From Camarhynchus parvulus (taxonomy: Eukaryota > Chordata > Aves > Passeriformes > Thraupidae), in assembly GCF_901933205.1 (NCBI RefSeq), contig NC_044590.1, positions 6,959,501 to 7,023,500 on the forward strand: a stretch of DNA of 64,000 nt, given 5' to 3'. Every line of letters starts with the position of its first letter. Position 1 is the first letter of the stretch. A model generated the notes under the pieces. That model was given only the letters and a program-made list of their open reading frames with translations, ran no database searches and was not told the origin of the DNA. Both the position numbers and the translations under genes were made by a program. This document shows positions 50,501 through 62,100 of this stretch, in pieces.

Positions 50501-52293
50501 AAATCACAGAATGGTAAAGCTTAGGCACCCAAAAGTGGAATTTCAGTTTCCATGTCCTTAAGATGATCTATTTTTTACAGACAGATACAAAAGAGTCTGC
50601 TGCAACAGGACCTGAAATATGCAAGTACTTGTGTTGGTGAGCAGCTGCTTTAAGTCCCTGGAAGGTTCTCCCAGCTGATGTCTAGCCCAGAGTCTTTCAC
50701 AGCACTGCAAATGAACCACTGTGTTTTCCTTTCATCTGCTCTGTCTCCATAACACTGTTCCCCAGCATCAAATAATTATGTACTCAGACTGCCAATTACT
50801 TGGGAATCCTGGAAAAATTCATATGAGGAGGGATCTCTCAAGGTCATCCAACCCAACCTTATGCCCAGAACAGGGTTAATTTCAAAGTCAGATCACTTTT
50901 GTCTATTTCTGTTGATGCAGATTTCACAGCATTCCTGAACAGCCTCTTTCAGCATTTTACCACTTCTGCTGAGATTCTTCTCCCCCCTTCTATCTAGGTA
51001 AATAGAAGTCTCTGTTGCAGCAGTGGTGACTGTTGTGTGCTCTTGAGCTGTGTGATGCTCTCCAAGTTGCTATAAGATCTATCTCCAAAATAGCCACCAG
51101 TTGTGGCTGGCAGATTTCAGTTGCATATTAAGGGAAAATTTCTTCACTAAAAGGGTTTCCAAGCCCTGGCACAGGCTGCCCAGAGTAATGCTGGAGTCAC
51201 CATCCCTGGAGGGATTTGAAAGACATGTGGTATTGGGGGACATGGCTTAGTGGTGGCCTTGGCAGTGCTGGGTGAACAGTTGGACTGGGTTTTGGAGGGC
51301 TTTTCCAGCCTAAATGGTTCTGTGATTCTATAATTCTGTGATCATATCCTTGAGAATAATACAGAGTAATTATTGACTATTTTGCAAACAGACCAGGTCA
51401 CAAAGCACATTAAAACTGGCACAAGACACTGGTGTTCTCAGGCTTTTTTTTAGACAACAGTGCCTCCCATTTATTGCCTAAGTATGACAAATACAGAGCC
51501 CGTTGGAAAAGGCTCCAGTCATCTCAGCTCCCTTCTCCCTGTCTACATGGCTAGAGCTCAAAACACATTGTCAGGTCTGGCACTGACACTGTTAGACATG
51601 TTGTTGGTGTCATCAGAAATTAAAATTAATTATCTAGCAATGGAGGCTGAACTCAAGCATCTTCTTGTAAGTCCACTTAAGATACTGCTTCTGTTAAGGG
51701 AGTCAAAGACCTGAAATGGCACTAAATTAAGCCAGACCAGCAGTAGGTGATAGTATGGTCAGTTTCTTTTGGGGTCAGTAATGTGTATTTAACAGAAATA
51801 GCCCAAAATTAACTTTTAAAATGAGAGGACACACATGAAAAAATGCTGAATTTTGTGTATACCTGGGCGAAAGGCTGTCTTCATTTTGGTCAGAGCTTCA
51901 TTGCAGTCTGCCAAGAGGTACTTTACTTTCCTGTTGTAAATCCGCACTACCCCCAGGAGCAAGTGTCCAGATGTTCGCAGAGCTATAGCAAACTGTGAGG
52001 ATTTAAATTAAAAAAAAAAAATTGTTCAGGAGTTAGTATTTTTGGCAAAAACACTAAAATATTACACAGAAATAACAAAGTTCTCTACGAGAGACCAACA
52101 CCTCCACCCCAGGACTCTGCAGGAGATCCCTCCTCATGCCACAGCCTACCTTTGGGGAGAGGATTTTTTGGACAGTGGCCTCTAAATTGCACTCAAAGAT
52201 GTGTGCCTTGGTCAGCTTCTTCTCCCAGTGGGCAGCCAGCCAGATTTTGGCCAGTGGCCCCCGCTTGTTGATGAGCAAATGGACGTAGAACAT
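41550..52293 (-). CDS. RAD21L1: RAD21-like 1, meiotic cohesin kleisin, complete
   Basis: Seen: 14 exons join with matching phase: 52293-52150, 51992-51863, 50387-50288, 49324-49218, 48854-48669, 48051-47950, 46975-46865, 45882-45653, 44785-44704, 44316-44195, 43984-43847, 43164-43084, 42531-42454 and 41741-41550 (TAA). The total is 1803 nt, or 600 residues; human RAD21L1 is about 556. The N-terminal Rad21/Rec8 domain is clear ([40 protein letters not shown]), followed by [19 protein letters not shown] and [16 protein letters not shown]. The C-terminal winged-helix SMC1-binding domain ends [20 protein letters not shown]. Known: RAD21L pairs with SMC1beta/SMC3 in early meiotic prophase and helps homologue pairing and axis formation. 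KAIDV after PLPD distinguishes it from somatic RAD21 only in detail; the length and syntenic place next to SNPH support the L1 paralogue. Exons 9-11 (44785-43847) are the least certain: they are short and diverged, and two need the second of two close AG acceptors. Confidence 0.95.
41855..41985 (-). mobile_element. CR1 LINE fragment downstream of RAD21L1 exon 13
   Basis: TCCAAGCCCCATCCAACCTG, GGCCATGAACACTTCCAGAG and GATGGGGAGCCCACAACC match the reverse of the CR1 3' region. It lies in the last RAD21L1 intron. Confidence 0.88.
50815..51010 (-). mobile_element. Old CR1-like fragment in RAD21L1 intron 2
   Basis: GGTCATCCAACCCAACCTTA and later ATTTCACAGCATTCCTGAAC are weakly CR1-like. Diverged. 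Confidence 0.5.
51115..51345 (+). mobile_element. CR1 LINE 3'-end fragment in RAD21L1 intron 2
   Basis: CTGGCACAGGCTGCCCAGAG, GTCACCATCCCTGGAGGGAT and the terminal GATTCTATAATTCTGTGAT are clear CR1 3'-end landmarks. Opposite strand to the gene. Confidence 0.92.
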
Positions 52294-52374
52294 GGTGCCT
52301 GGCTAAAGGTCTCAGGGCAGCCCTGACAAAATTCCCTGAGCTCTTCCCCTTGCAACAGGAGATGGGTCCTGGGG

Positions 52375-52860
52375 CAGCAAGTGGGATTAGGGATTTAATT
52401 GAATCTGAGGGGATGGGGGACCCAGTCGGGGGCTATGGGCAAGGGGGAATTTAGTGGATCTGAGGGGATGGGGGGACACAACCAGGCACTGAAGGGGATG
52501 AGAGGATTTATGGGATCAGAGGGGACAGGGCACCCAGGCAGATATTGAGGGGATGTGCGGATTTAGTGGGATTCAGAAGGGCTGGGCTCGCCCAGCTGGG
52601 TGCTGAGGGAATGGGAGAACCCCGAGAGCACTGAGGGAATGAAAGGATTTACCGAGACCCTCAGAGGGCAGGTAGGGGGGATTTGGCGGGATCCTTAGAG
52701 GATGGGTCAGGGTGGATTTGGTGGTGCCTGAGGGAGCCACCCAGGCCCTGCGGATTTAGCAGGACCTGAGGGGATGGGGTGACCAAGACGCTGAGGGGAC
52801 AGGGGGCCTGAGCAATGCCAGGCGGGACGTGTTGGACTTAGCGGGATCCTGAAGGATGGA
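52375..52860. repeat. Degenerate minisatellite between the RAD21L1 start codon and its CpG island
   Basis: Imperfect units of about 60-70 bp, recognisable by GATTTAGTGGGATC and CTGAGGGGATGG, occupy the space just upstream of the RAD21L1 ATG. They may lie in the 5' UTR or a 5' UTR intron. Confidence 0.8.
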
Positions 52861-53160
52861 GGGGCACAGCCGGCCGCTGAGGAGCCCTGCGGGGATGAGG
52901 AGCCCCGGGGATCGAGGGGGATCAGGCGGCGCTGAGGGGGCTCGGCGAGGGGGCTCGGCGGGCGAGGGGGCTCGGCGGGCGAGGGGGCTCGGCGGGCGGA
53001 CCCTCCTCAGGCCTCAGCCGCGGCTCGGCCGAGGGCGGGAAGGCGCCGGGGGGGTCCCACAGCGGGGCCGCCCTCAGAGCCCCCGCAGGGCCCGTGTCCA
53101 CTCGGCACGGCCCCGCACTGCCACGGAGCCCTCGGCAGGGACCTGCCGCTGTAAACGGCC
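52850..53160. promoter_or_regulatory. CpG island upstream of RAD21L1
   Basis: A CpG-dense block with short GGCGAGGGGGCTC-type repeats lies about 0.6 kb upstream of the RAD21L1 start codon on the minus strand. It is probably the promoter. No gene was recognised on the opposite side. Confidence 0.6.
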
Positions 53161-55661
53161 CCCTCCTTCCTGGGGCTCACCAGCAGGAGACACGCGTGCC
53201 CGGGAACACGTTGTCGCACCCCTCATTTTGGGTTCATGAGAGTGGAGAGCAATCTCATTCTCCCCATCCATCTGTCCCTCTCCTCTCCGCTCCTCCCCTT
53301 CTCCTCCCGATCCTTTCACCCTTGACGTTCCAAGAGCCCTTTTGCAGACACCGCCCCATCTCTTTCTCTGCAGGTGAGCAGCTCCTGCGTGGCTCCAGAC
53401 ACGTCTGATAAAACTCCCCTGGTGAAGGAAATTTGCAGAAGAAAACAAAAAAAGCCAAACAAAAAAAAGCAGAGCCTCAGGTCAGCCTTCTGTGCAGGGT
53501 GGGAAAGGCAAAAGGTGCACAGCCCTCCACCTGCATCAGCTCCAGCCACCCCTGAGAGAAGACAGTGTGTTTGCACACTTAGGTGTCACCAGCCAGGAAA
53601 AAAAATAGTTTTTCACCCTCTGTTTCATGCTTTCCGTGCTTTATATTCAGGCAGAATAAGCGAAGCTCCCGTTGCTCCCAGGCACAGCCCGGAGCATCAG
53701 CTGTTGCCGTATCACAAGGCACCTGAGGTTTTCCCTGTCTCCCTGGTGTTAGCTGAAGATAACGAGATCTTAATTATCAGCAGGAAAGTGCTGAGCCTCA
53801 TCCCAGTGCGGCTCTGCATCTGGTCATAGTGGCAAGCAGGGCTCCATCCCTCCAGCTGCCTTTGGGCTGGAGCTCAGATGTTTGGGGAAGGAGAGGGATT
53901 TTTTGCTATAAATCATCCTTGGAGCGGTGTATCCCCAACAGGGACTTGGAGGAACCTCCCACAAGCCCCAGAGCAGGTATCCACTACCCATCCAGGGCAC
54001 CAAACCTGTCTGAGAACTCCGTGCCCTGTAAGAGGGGAACCACCCTCATTGATGCCCACCGTGCAGCTCCAGCCTTCCCCAGCACCAATGCTCAAGTCCA
54101 GCCCTACCTGCCTTGCTGGTGGCAGCAGCTCCCAGGAGCAGATTGCTGGATCAGAGCCCCCCCTCATCCATGGGGAGCACTGGGATGTTGTGTCTGGGGT
54201 ACACAGGACTGGCACTGACAGGCAGGGAGGCTGTGATGTGCCAGGCATCTCTGGTCCTCCCAAATTGCTGGATCTCTCGGTGATGTACAGCCAGCTCCTG
54301 AATTGCCTGGCTGCTTTTTCTCTGACCTCTGAGTCACCTTGAGCCGTGCTGGCTGTGAGTTCTTGCTCTGCCATGGGATGCTGTGAATGCTAAGGAGGCA
54401 GGGATGAAACTTCACCTCGGTGGTGAGGCTGGATAGGGGTCAGCACTGCCAGTGGGCACCAGACAGCTGTGCACTCCCCAAAATTGGGCTGTGCTGCACA
54501 GAGCTGTATTAGGGAGCAGAGCCAGGTCCACAGCCTGTCTAGCTCCATCACATTCCTGCTCCTGCTGTCCTCTTCTGCCTGCCTAAGGCTCCCATTTGCT
54601 GTCCTTCTCATCAGCGTTCAATCATTTTGTCTGAGGAGTTACATGTTCCCATCCCTGGTTCCCCGTCTGGCTCCTTCACCCTGTTCCATCTCCCAGACTC
54701 CTTCCCCCCCTCCTCCTTCCTTTTCTTTCCAAGTCGTCTGTCTCTCCCCTCCAGCACTCCTGCAGTTTCATTGTGAATTTTGGCAGTGCTCCCTCTGACC
54801 TTGGCTGTCTCCTCTCTTTGCTCCTGCACTGGCAGCATAGGTCTTGGCTGTCTCAGTCTTCCCTCCCCTTCTCTTAGTGCCAGCACCTTGGGGATGGAGT
54901 GGCCTTTGCCAGCCCTCATCCTCATGCTCAGCCACTTAGGATCAGGCTGGGGAAGGTTTTTGGGCTACCCTGAAGCCCTTTCAAAGGCCTGGGGTCCCCT
55001 CCAGCAACCATCCAGCAATGGCACTGGGATCCTGGGGCAGCACAGTGCAAACAGCAATGCCAGCAGGATGCATCCCTCCACCTCATCGCTCACAGGTGGC
55101 CTCTCGAGCATTGCTGTGGGATTGGGGTGCAGGAGCAGCCCCCCCAGGCAGCATGGAGCCCTGACTCCATGGCAGACTCAGCCCTGTCCCCTGCAGGTGG
55201 GAGCCACAGCAGGAGTGCCTCTGCTTCTGCCTCACAAATCCCCATCCTGGCCGGGCTCCTGACCTTGGCATCCCTGGGTGCACGGGCAGCCTCAGGGCTT
55301 GGGTGCTCCAGAACAGAGGGCTTGACCACAGCTCTGCTCAGGAGCAAACTGGTGGCAGTTCTGTCTTCCCAGGGAATTTGGTGATGGTGAGGCAGCAGAT
55401 CTGCTCCTGCCCATCTGTTCACAGAGATATGCCTGCCTGCTCCAAATCCATCTTTTCCTACTGATTTGGGACAATCTGTGTCCCATGACCTACTTGTCTC
55501 CAAGCATCTCCTGCCTTCCTGCGGAGTGGGTTGGTACTAAAGACTCTCTAAATGTAGTTAACGTGTCGGGATGCACTTACATTTATTTTTAATTCTGCTT
55601 CTTTCTCGGCCCACTTCTGGCTACATCCCTGGGGACACTGTGCTGGGAAGCCTCTGTGTTT

Positions 55662-55790
55662 CATAGAGTCACAAAGTCACGGAATGGTTTGGGTTGGAAG
55701 ACACCTCAGAGATCATCTCATTCCAAGCCCCCTTCCATGGCAGCTCTATGCCCTTGCTGCAGCTCAGAGACTGAGAGGTGCCATGTGTTG
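55662..55790 (-). mobile_element. CR1 LINE 3'-end fragment
   Basis: CATAGAGTCACAAAGTCACG, GAATGGTTTGGGTTGGAAGA and GATCATCTCATTCCAA are the inverted CR1 3' end. Confidence 0.88.
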
Positions 55791-56493
55791 GTCTAGAGTG
55801 CTCCAGTCAGCATCATGGATAGACACTGTGCCTGGATAGGTGCTGAGCCTGGATCGTGTTGCACCTGTCCAGCCCTCAAAAAACACAAATGCACCTCTTT
55901 ATTTGTGTGGCATGCTCTAAAACTCTCTGACCTTTTTTTATCCATTTTAGCTGTACCTGACAGAGACTTCAGAGAAAATCCCTGCCCTGTCATGGCACAG
56001 GTGGCAAGAAACTCCCATCTCACATCTCTATACAGAGCAGTGCCCAAACACTATGGATAACACAGAGTGCAGTGTAGCTGCAGAGGAGTACACTGTGTGC
56101 GGGAACAGGGTTCAGGACACGATGGGGACAGGGTGCAGGGCACAAGCATCATCCCTGCAGCCCCAGCACTGAGCTCACCCAGCATCTGCAGCACTGGGTG
56201 TGCTTGTGGAGATGCTGGAAGCATGTGAAGGTGTTGAAGGTAATGGCAAAGTGATGGACAAACCTTCCCAGCAGCTGTCAGCAGCCCACCAGCTATTGCT
56301 GGGATTTATATCCACATCTCCAGGCGCTGCTCCAAATGTGGAAATAGACCACATCGTATTAACAAACGAGGGAAAGTGTGTGGCTGCCAGCAGGTCACTG
56401 CTGGGGCACGTGCCTGGCTTTGGTGCCAGGTCAGGGAGAAGAAGAGTGCAGGCACTGACATGAATGCTCTGGGAAAATGGAATAAATAACGTT

Positions 56494-56527
56494 TGTGTCT
56501 GTCTGTCTGTCTGCGTCTGTGTGTGTA
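56494..56527. repeat. (TCTG)n / (TG)n microsatellite
   Basis: Tandem GTCT and GTGT units. Confidence 0.9.
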
Positions 56528-56997
56528 GGGGGGGCATTAAGCTCAGTGGGATTGTGGTAGGACCGCAGGGGCCAGGATCTCCTCTGTCCCAAGCTAGGGC
56601 ATATCATACCTGGCCCAAACCCAGGTCAACCCCCACTTTCTCCGGGAATCTGGGGACAGCCTGGGCAACGTCCATATGGGACCTCTCCCTGCTGTCTTTG
56701 GGGCTGGGGATGCTCATGCTGCAAGCCCAGTGTCCCCAGCCCAGCTCCACCTCACGTCCCACAGGGGACTGCTGGTTGTGGAGGACACATCCTCCAGGCA
56801 GACCCCGCACAAAACCCACCGTGCTGCTCTGTGCTCTCCAGAGCCCCTCCCCACGCAGCCCCGCGGGGTGCCCAGGGAGGGTCCCGGCGGTGCCGAGGGG
56901 GTGCACAAAGGGGCCCCTGTCGCACAGGGTCCGTGCACAGCAGGTGCCGGTGTGCACCCGGGCGTGTGCATGTGAGTGCATGTGTGTGCCCCCCGTA

Positions 56998-57022
56998 CGT
57001 GTGTGTGTGTGCGTGTGCGTGC
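56998..57022. repeat. (GT)n microsatellite in the TMEM74B CpG island
   Basis: Alternating GT with a few GC interruptions. Confidence 0.9.
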
Positions 57023-57763
57023 GGCGGCCGTGCGCGACCGCAGCTCGGGGCACCCACCGCCCGCCCCGCGGCGGCACCGGCACCTGCACCTGCCCGGGGA
57101 GCCGGGGAGGCGGCGGGGGTAGGCAGCCCGACGCGGGGGACCGGGAAGGGAAGCGGGGCAGCTCGGTGCGGGCATCGGCGGGGAGGGCAGACCGAGCGGA
57201 GAAGCGGGAGCGGAGCCCGGTGCGCGGAGCGGGGCCACAGCCCGGTGCGGGAGCGGGGAACGAGAGGGCACACCCCGGCAGGAGAAGAGGGTCCGGTGAG
57301 GGGCAATTTAGTGCAGTCACAGGGACACAGGTCCCCACAGGGGGTTTCAGACGGATTCGGGAAGGTGGGTCGCTCCAGGTAGGAGCCTGGTTTGGGAAGG
57401 GGGAGAGCCAGGTGGGACGACCCGGTCCGGAGAAGCAGGTGCCGGGTTCAGGAAGGAGAGCAGCCCGGTCTGGGGGTCGGTACCGGGGAAGGGGGACAGT
57501 CCGGGCGGGGTCTCAGCTCCGAAGGTTGCCCGGTTCGGCTGAGCGGGATCCCAGGAGGAGGAGCAGCCTGGTTCGGAGACCTGCGGGGTGGGGCTGGTAG
57601 CCCGGTCAGGGGAAGAGACTCCGGGGAGGGGAAGCATCCCGCCCTCGGGGTTCGGCTCTGGTTTGGGGAAGCATCCCGGTTCGGGAACCCGTCTCCGACC
57701 CAGAGGAGCATCCCGTCCCGCTTCCACCGCTCACCTTCGGCCGCGCAGGCCGGCGGCGGTTCC

Positions 57764-58251
57764 ATGGCGTCCCCGCGGGCGGCGGAGCTGCGGAGCCCGG
57801 ACGAGGCGGCGGCGGCGGGTGCGGGGGCCGGTGCGGGCGCGGGGGGGCCGGTGCCGGCGGGCCCAGGGCTGGCGCTGGCGCTGGGCTGCGCTCTGGGCGG
57901 CGCGGCGCTGGTGGTGCTGGCGGGGGCCGTTCCGCGGGCGGCGCGGCCCGACCCGCCGTGCCGGCGCGGCAGATGGAGCGGCTGGAGGCTCGGGCAGCCC
58001 GGCTCCGCGCCCGCCTCGACCGCTGCACCGTGGCCGGGCTGGCGCTGCTGGCCCTGGGTGGGCTCCTGCTCGCCGCCCTGCTGCTGGCCGCCGCCGCCGC
58101 CCGCCGCCGCGCCCGGGCCGCCCGCCGCACCGGCGGCACCTATGGCTCGGTACGGCTGCGGCTGCGGAGGCTGTCAGCTGAAGGGACGCGGGCGCTGCTC
58201 GAGAGCCAGCTGAGCCCCCCACCCCAGCCCCCCGAGGGGCCCGGCTCCTAG
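57764..58251 (+). CDS. TMEM74B: Transmembrane protein 74B, with an apparent 1-nt frameshift
   Basis: Seen: frame one, from an ATG at 57764, encodes a short Ala/Gly-rich N-terminus and a first membrane helix (GLALALGCALGGAALVVLAG) ending AVPRAARPDP. Frame two then encodes PARQMERLEARAARLRARLD, a second helix (CTVAGLALLALGGLLLAALL), GGTYGSVRLRLRRL and TRALLESQLSPPPQPPEG, ending at TAG 58249-58251. Together these match the TMEM74/TMEM74B pattern of helix, IPRE-like box, TARQMERLE coil, RCxxAGLxLL helix and TYGS tail. Known: TMEM74 family members are two-pass membrane proteins; TMEM74 has been linked to autophagy, and TMEM74B function is poorly known. Odd: the two frames meet near 57950-57960, so one base (or one plus a codon) is missing in a GC-rich run. 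The N-terminus is much shorter than in mammals, and the upstream open frame is unreliable because of its composition. Synteny (between RAD21L1 and PSMF1, opposite strand to both) supports the call. Confidence 0.82.
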
Positions 58252-59113
58252 CTGGGCGCACCCCAGGGACCCCCCGCCACTGGCAGAAAGGGGGTCCCCC
58301 TGCTGCACTCCAACACCGATACCATTGGGTGAAACTTTGCCTACACCAGCCTTCAGCCACCATTGCCACCTCCTTGAACCCTTCTTGAATGGCGCTCCAG
58401 CCCAGCAGCACCAGACTGATGAGGCTTTGGGGTTTTGCACCAGACTGCATGGCCTTGGCCAGGGTTGTTCCCTACCACCACCAGCACTGGGACAGCATGG
58501 CCTTGGGACCTCCTGTCGCCTCCCCAGCACCTTCCTGGATGGGATCCTGCCACCAGCATCATGGCACTGGCACAACCAAGGCAGCCACGGGATTTCTGTG
58601 CCATGGTCAGTTGCAGCCTGGGCTGGATGTGAGGCTGAGCTCCTTCCCACAGCCAGGACCTGACTGCTCTTCCCTGCAGATCTGTTTCTGCCATCAGTGA
58701 CCATTTTTAGCAATAGTTTCCTGTAAAACTCTGGCACAGAGCTGGTGCTTGCACTGCTTTGGGCAGAAGAGGAGGCAGCAAGCATGCCCAACACCTGTGG
58801 GGCGGGGTCCAGCCCCCTGCCACCCCCCAGCCCTCACACCCCACCAGCTCCATTCTGCACAGCAGGATGAAGGCCAGGACACACCTGCACCGTGCCAAGC
58901 ATCCCACTACCACCAGCAGCCCTGGAATGGCCTCTTCCAAACCCATGGTGCTCTGTACAGAAGAGAGTGGATGATTCTCAGGGCCTCGAGGTGACGTGGT
59001 GGCTGTGTCCCACACTGGCCTGGCAGTGCTGCTGCTGGGGAGTCCCCATGCCAGCCTTTCTGCTGATTCAAAGGCCATTGTCTGTGGTGTGAAGGCAAAA
59101 TTGCGTCTCGGGA

Positions 59114-59136
59114 ATTAAATGTGAAGCGTCATTAAA
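59114..59136 (+). terminator. ATTAAA polyadenylation signals, possibly of TMEM74B
   Basis: Two ATTAAA hexamers (59114 and 59131) lie about 860 bp after the TMEM74B stop. This would imply a 0.9-kb 3' UTR. Tentative. Confidence 0.4.
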
Positions 59137-62100
59137 GCACAATGTTCTGTGGAAAGAGAAATGGGTATGAGCACTGTGCTGGGAAAGGGAAATAATTATC
59201 CCACTGGAAAATGCAGACCCACAAAAGGTGCTGTTTATCATGAACTGCCACCAGTTTTCAATCTATCTCATAAGCTACCCGCTTCAGACATTCTCAGACA
59301 GGGACAAGTCCCTCCAGACAGCCTGACACAAAGAAAAGTGAATTTTACATCTGGTTGCCTGGGTTGGATTTTATTCCAGGGCTTCCAGTGTCTCCTTGTA
59401 TGCTGGGAATGGTGTCCTCTGCCCTCTGTTTCCATAAAATGCTTCACAGATTATTCCTCCTGCTGCTGTGAAGTGCCACATGCCTCTCTCCCTGTCACCA
59501 CATCACCAGCCACGCTCTGTACTTATTGTAGGATCCCAGGGAACAACTGTGAATCACCTCACACCTGCAATCCTGGAACCCAGGCACCCTTGCCTGGAAT
59601 GAAACCACATTTGGAGTGAAATGGGTGGCTGTGCCGCACTGTCCCCAGACAAACACTGCCTGTCCCCAACAGCCTTGGGACAAATGGCTTTAATCAGAGC
59701 CTGAGGGGCCAAATGAAGGGTCCAAGGAGAACACGGAGGGGCAAATGTCATTGTGGCTGTCACTGAGGAACTCTAGGGTGGAGGAGGGGGTGATGCTGTG
59801 GGAGGGAGGGAAGAGAGGGAAGGAAAGGGAAGAAGAGAAAAAGGGGAGAAAGGGGGAGCTCTGAGTCTTCCCAAGCAAGGCTCTGCCCTGAGAAGGCAGA
59901 TGTCCCTCCTGCAACTCAGCACTGGCCCTGCATTTCTGGATTAGTAAAATAAACCCGTTAGATGGAGAAATCATCCCTTTTTTGTTGCTTTAAATAAGAT
60001 GGAAGGAGTGTTTTCAGGATGAAAAGCTGAGCCTGGTGAAGGTTACAGCTGTTAAGCACCTGCTGTATGTGAGCACAAGGAATACTCCCATGGATTAGGC
60101 CATGAGGCTGCTCCAGAAACTGCAGGAAGGGGCTGTTATTGCTTTGTCAGCACGTTGCTGGACTGTGCCTTGAGTCCTGCAGGACTGGGGGGAAGCCTCT
60201 ACATATATAGAGATATATTTACAATGAACAAACCATAAAGGAACAGCACAATTAAAGCAGATTCTCCACTGAGACCTCAAGGGCTGGGATGTGATCTCGT
60301 ACACAGCCTCCCCTAGGCTGAGGTGTAGGGTGGCTGTGGCAGAGAGACATGGAGCTGTCTGACCTGGCTGTCCCTTCATCACTCTGGCAGGCACTGGGAA
60401 AGAGGCACTAGCATGTGGTGCTTAATGTGCAGGGCAGTAGTAGAAAGCAATCCAAAATATTTCAGAGTGCTGAGAAAAATCTGGCTGGGAAAGGCTGATG
60501 GTGTGCAGCCTGAGTGGAAGGAGGGTCAATGGTTCTCCAGTCCCCCAGTGCTGGTGTTTTGGGGGTGTCTTTCTTTGTGCCAAGAGTGAGCAAAACAAGC
60601 AGGGAGGGCCCAGAGTGCCTTTCCCAGTTCCATATAACGGGGGCTGCTTTGTTTTCCTGCTGGGCCACACACACACACGGCTTCCCTGTATCCAGGATCC
60701 AAGGATGTAGCACCGGCTGCAGGGTAATTAGCAACGCCGGGGGTTCTGCCATCCCATCGGGAGCACGCAGGCAGGTGCAGTGGGCTGGGCGGGCTGGCAG
60801 ATGGCCTGAAGGACTCTCTGGAGATCCTGAGCCATTACCAATAATCCAGTGCCTCTCTTCAAACGTGTAGTGGAAGTGCTGCTGCGGGAGGAGGGAGGCA
60901 GAGCCTGTGCCAAGACCCCACACCCAGCCCCAGCCACTCCTCACAGCCTCCCCATAAAAATTAACGCGGGGTGTGTTACCGTGCTCCCGTGCATATTAAT
61001 GTTTCCTGTCGCTTAGGGCACAGACAGCAGTGCTGGGGACAGGGACACATGGCTGAGGGCCTGAACTGTTCCTCCTGCTAAAGGGAGACCTGGCCCTCAC
61101 AGCCACTGTGGAACAAACCCGCAATGGGGGCAGCTGTCCTCCAGCCATTCTCGGGGAATGGGGTTTGTGCTGGCCACAAGCCTTACAGATGGAATAAGGA
61201 ATGTGCTTGGCACCACTGGTTCTCAGGAGCCACCTCTGCCATGCTCCAGCTCCTTTGGTAGCACCCAAGCCAGCTGTAGGGACAGTCTCCTGTTCCCAGT
61301 GTCCTATGACATGGAGAGGAGGATCCTTGCCTCGTTTTACCCATCCTTTCTGGAGAGTGGATGGCTGAGCCCGGGGAGCCCAGAGGCTCAGGCAAAGGCC
61401 TGCAGCAGACACTTGTCCCCTTTGGAACCCCCTCCCCTCCTCTGCCACCTGTTTCCCAGCTGCACAACACCCCGGACCCGCCGGGGCCGGGCGCTGCAGA
61501 CAAAAGCCGGTTCCTCGCCCTGTCGAAGCCTCTCCCCGCGCTGACTCGCTTTAATTAGCCCCATCAAAGCCGGCTGCGCCTCTCCCTCCTGGTAGGTCGC
61601 AGAACATGATTAATTCAGGCGCAGAAAACAGCCGCCCCCCGCAGAGAGGGCCTCTCGATGAGGCCAAAGCTGTTTCCTCTCCCCCATCCAGTCTTTCAAC
61701 CCCAGCAGCAAGGTTGGGAGCTTCTTTCTCCTGGAAGGAAGCTGTGGGTAGGGGGGACAAGCAAGAGCAATGGCCTCATCGAGCCTGGGTCTCTCTCCAT
61801 CCCTCCCATGCTGCTCTGGTCGTGGGCATTACCCACAGCCCACCCGTGGGTCTGCAGGTGGGACTTCCCCTGAAAAACCTCTGGGTAGTGCAGTGGGTCT
61901 GGGCTCAGAATCAGCCCCTCCAGAAATAGGGGTGCATGCATAAGCTCTGGGGAGATGCAGGAGTTGCTCCAACGCCTCCCAGCACCAGATTTCTCCAGCT
62001 GGTCTTCCCTGCTCCCACATGTGCAGGGCCCAGGGTGGCACACACCATAACACAGCTTTATTAACTGCATTTGTAGGCAAAGAGGTTTTAAAAGGAAAAA

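Larger units (their letters stand above)
53161..56849. other. RAD21L1-TMEM74B intergenic region
   Basis: No gene recognised, apart from a CR1 fragment and a microsatellite. The small mammalian gene C20orf202 lies at the equivalent place, but no matching protein was seen here. Confidence 0.45.
56850..58260. promoter_or_regulatory. CpG island over the TMEM74B promoter and coding exon
   Basis: CpG-rich throughout, with a GT-rich microsatellite near 57000. It covers the presumed promoter and the whole TMEM74B coding sequence. Long open frames here are a composition effect. Confidence 0.7.

Noticed and set aside
53161..56849. A C20orf202 orthologue
   Set aside because: Expected by synteny on the minus strand, but no matching coiled-coil protein was seen.
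56464..57600. 378-codon open frame upstream of TMEM74B
   Set aside because: Lies in a CpG island and crosses TG microsatellites. No domain was recognised and the composition explains the lack of stops.
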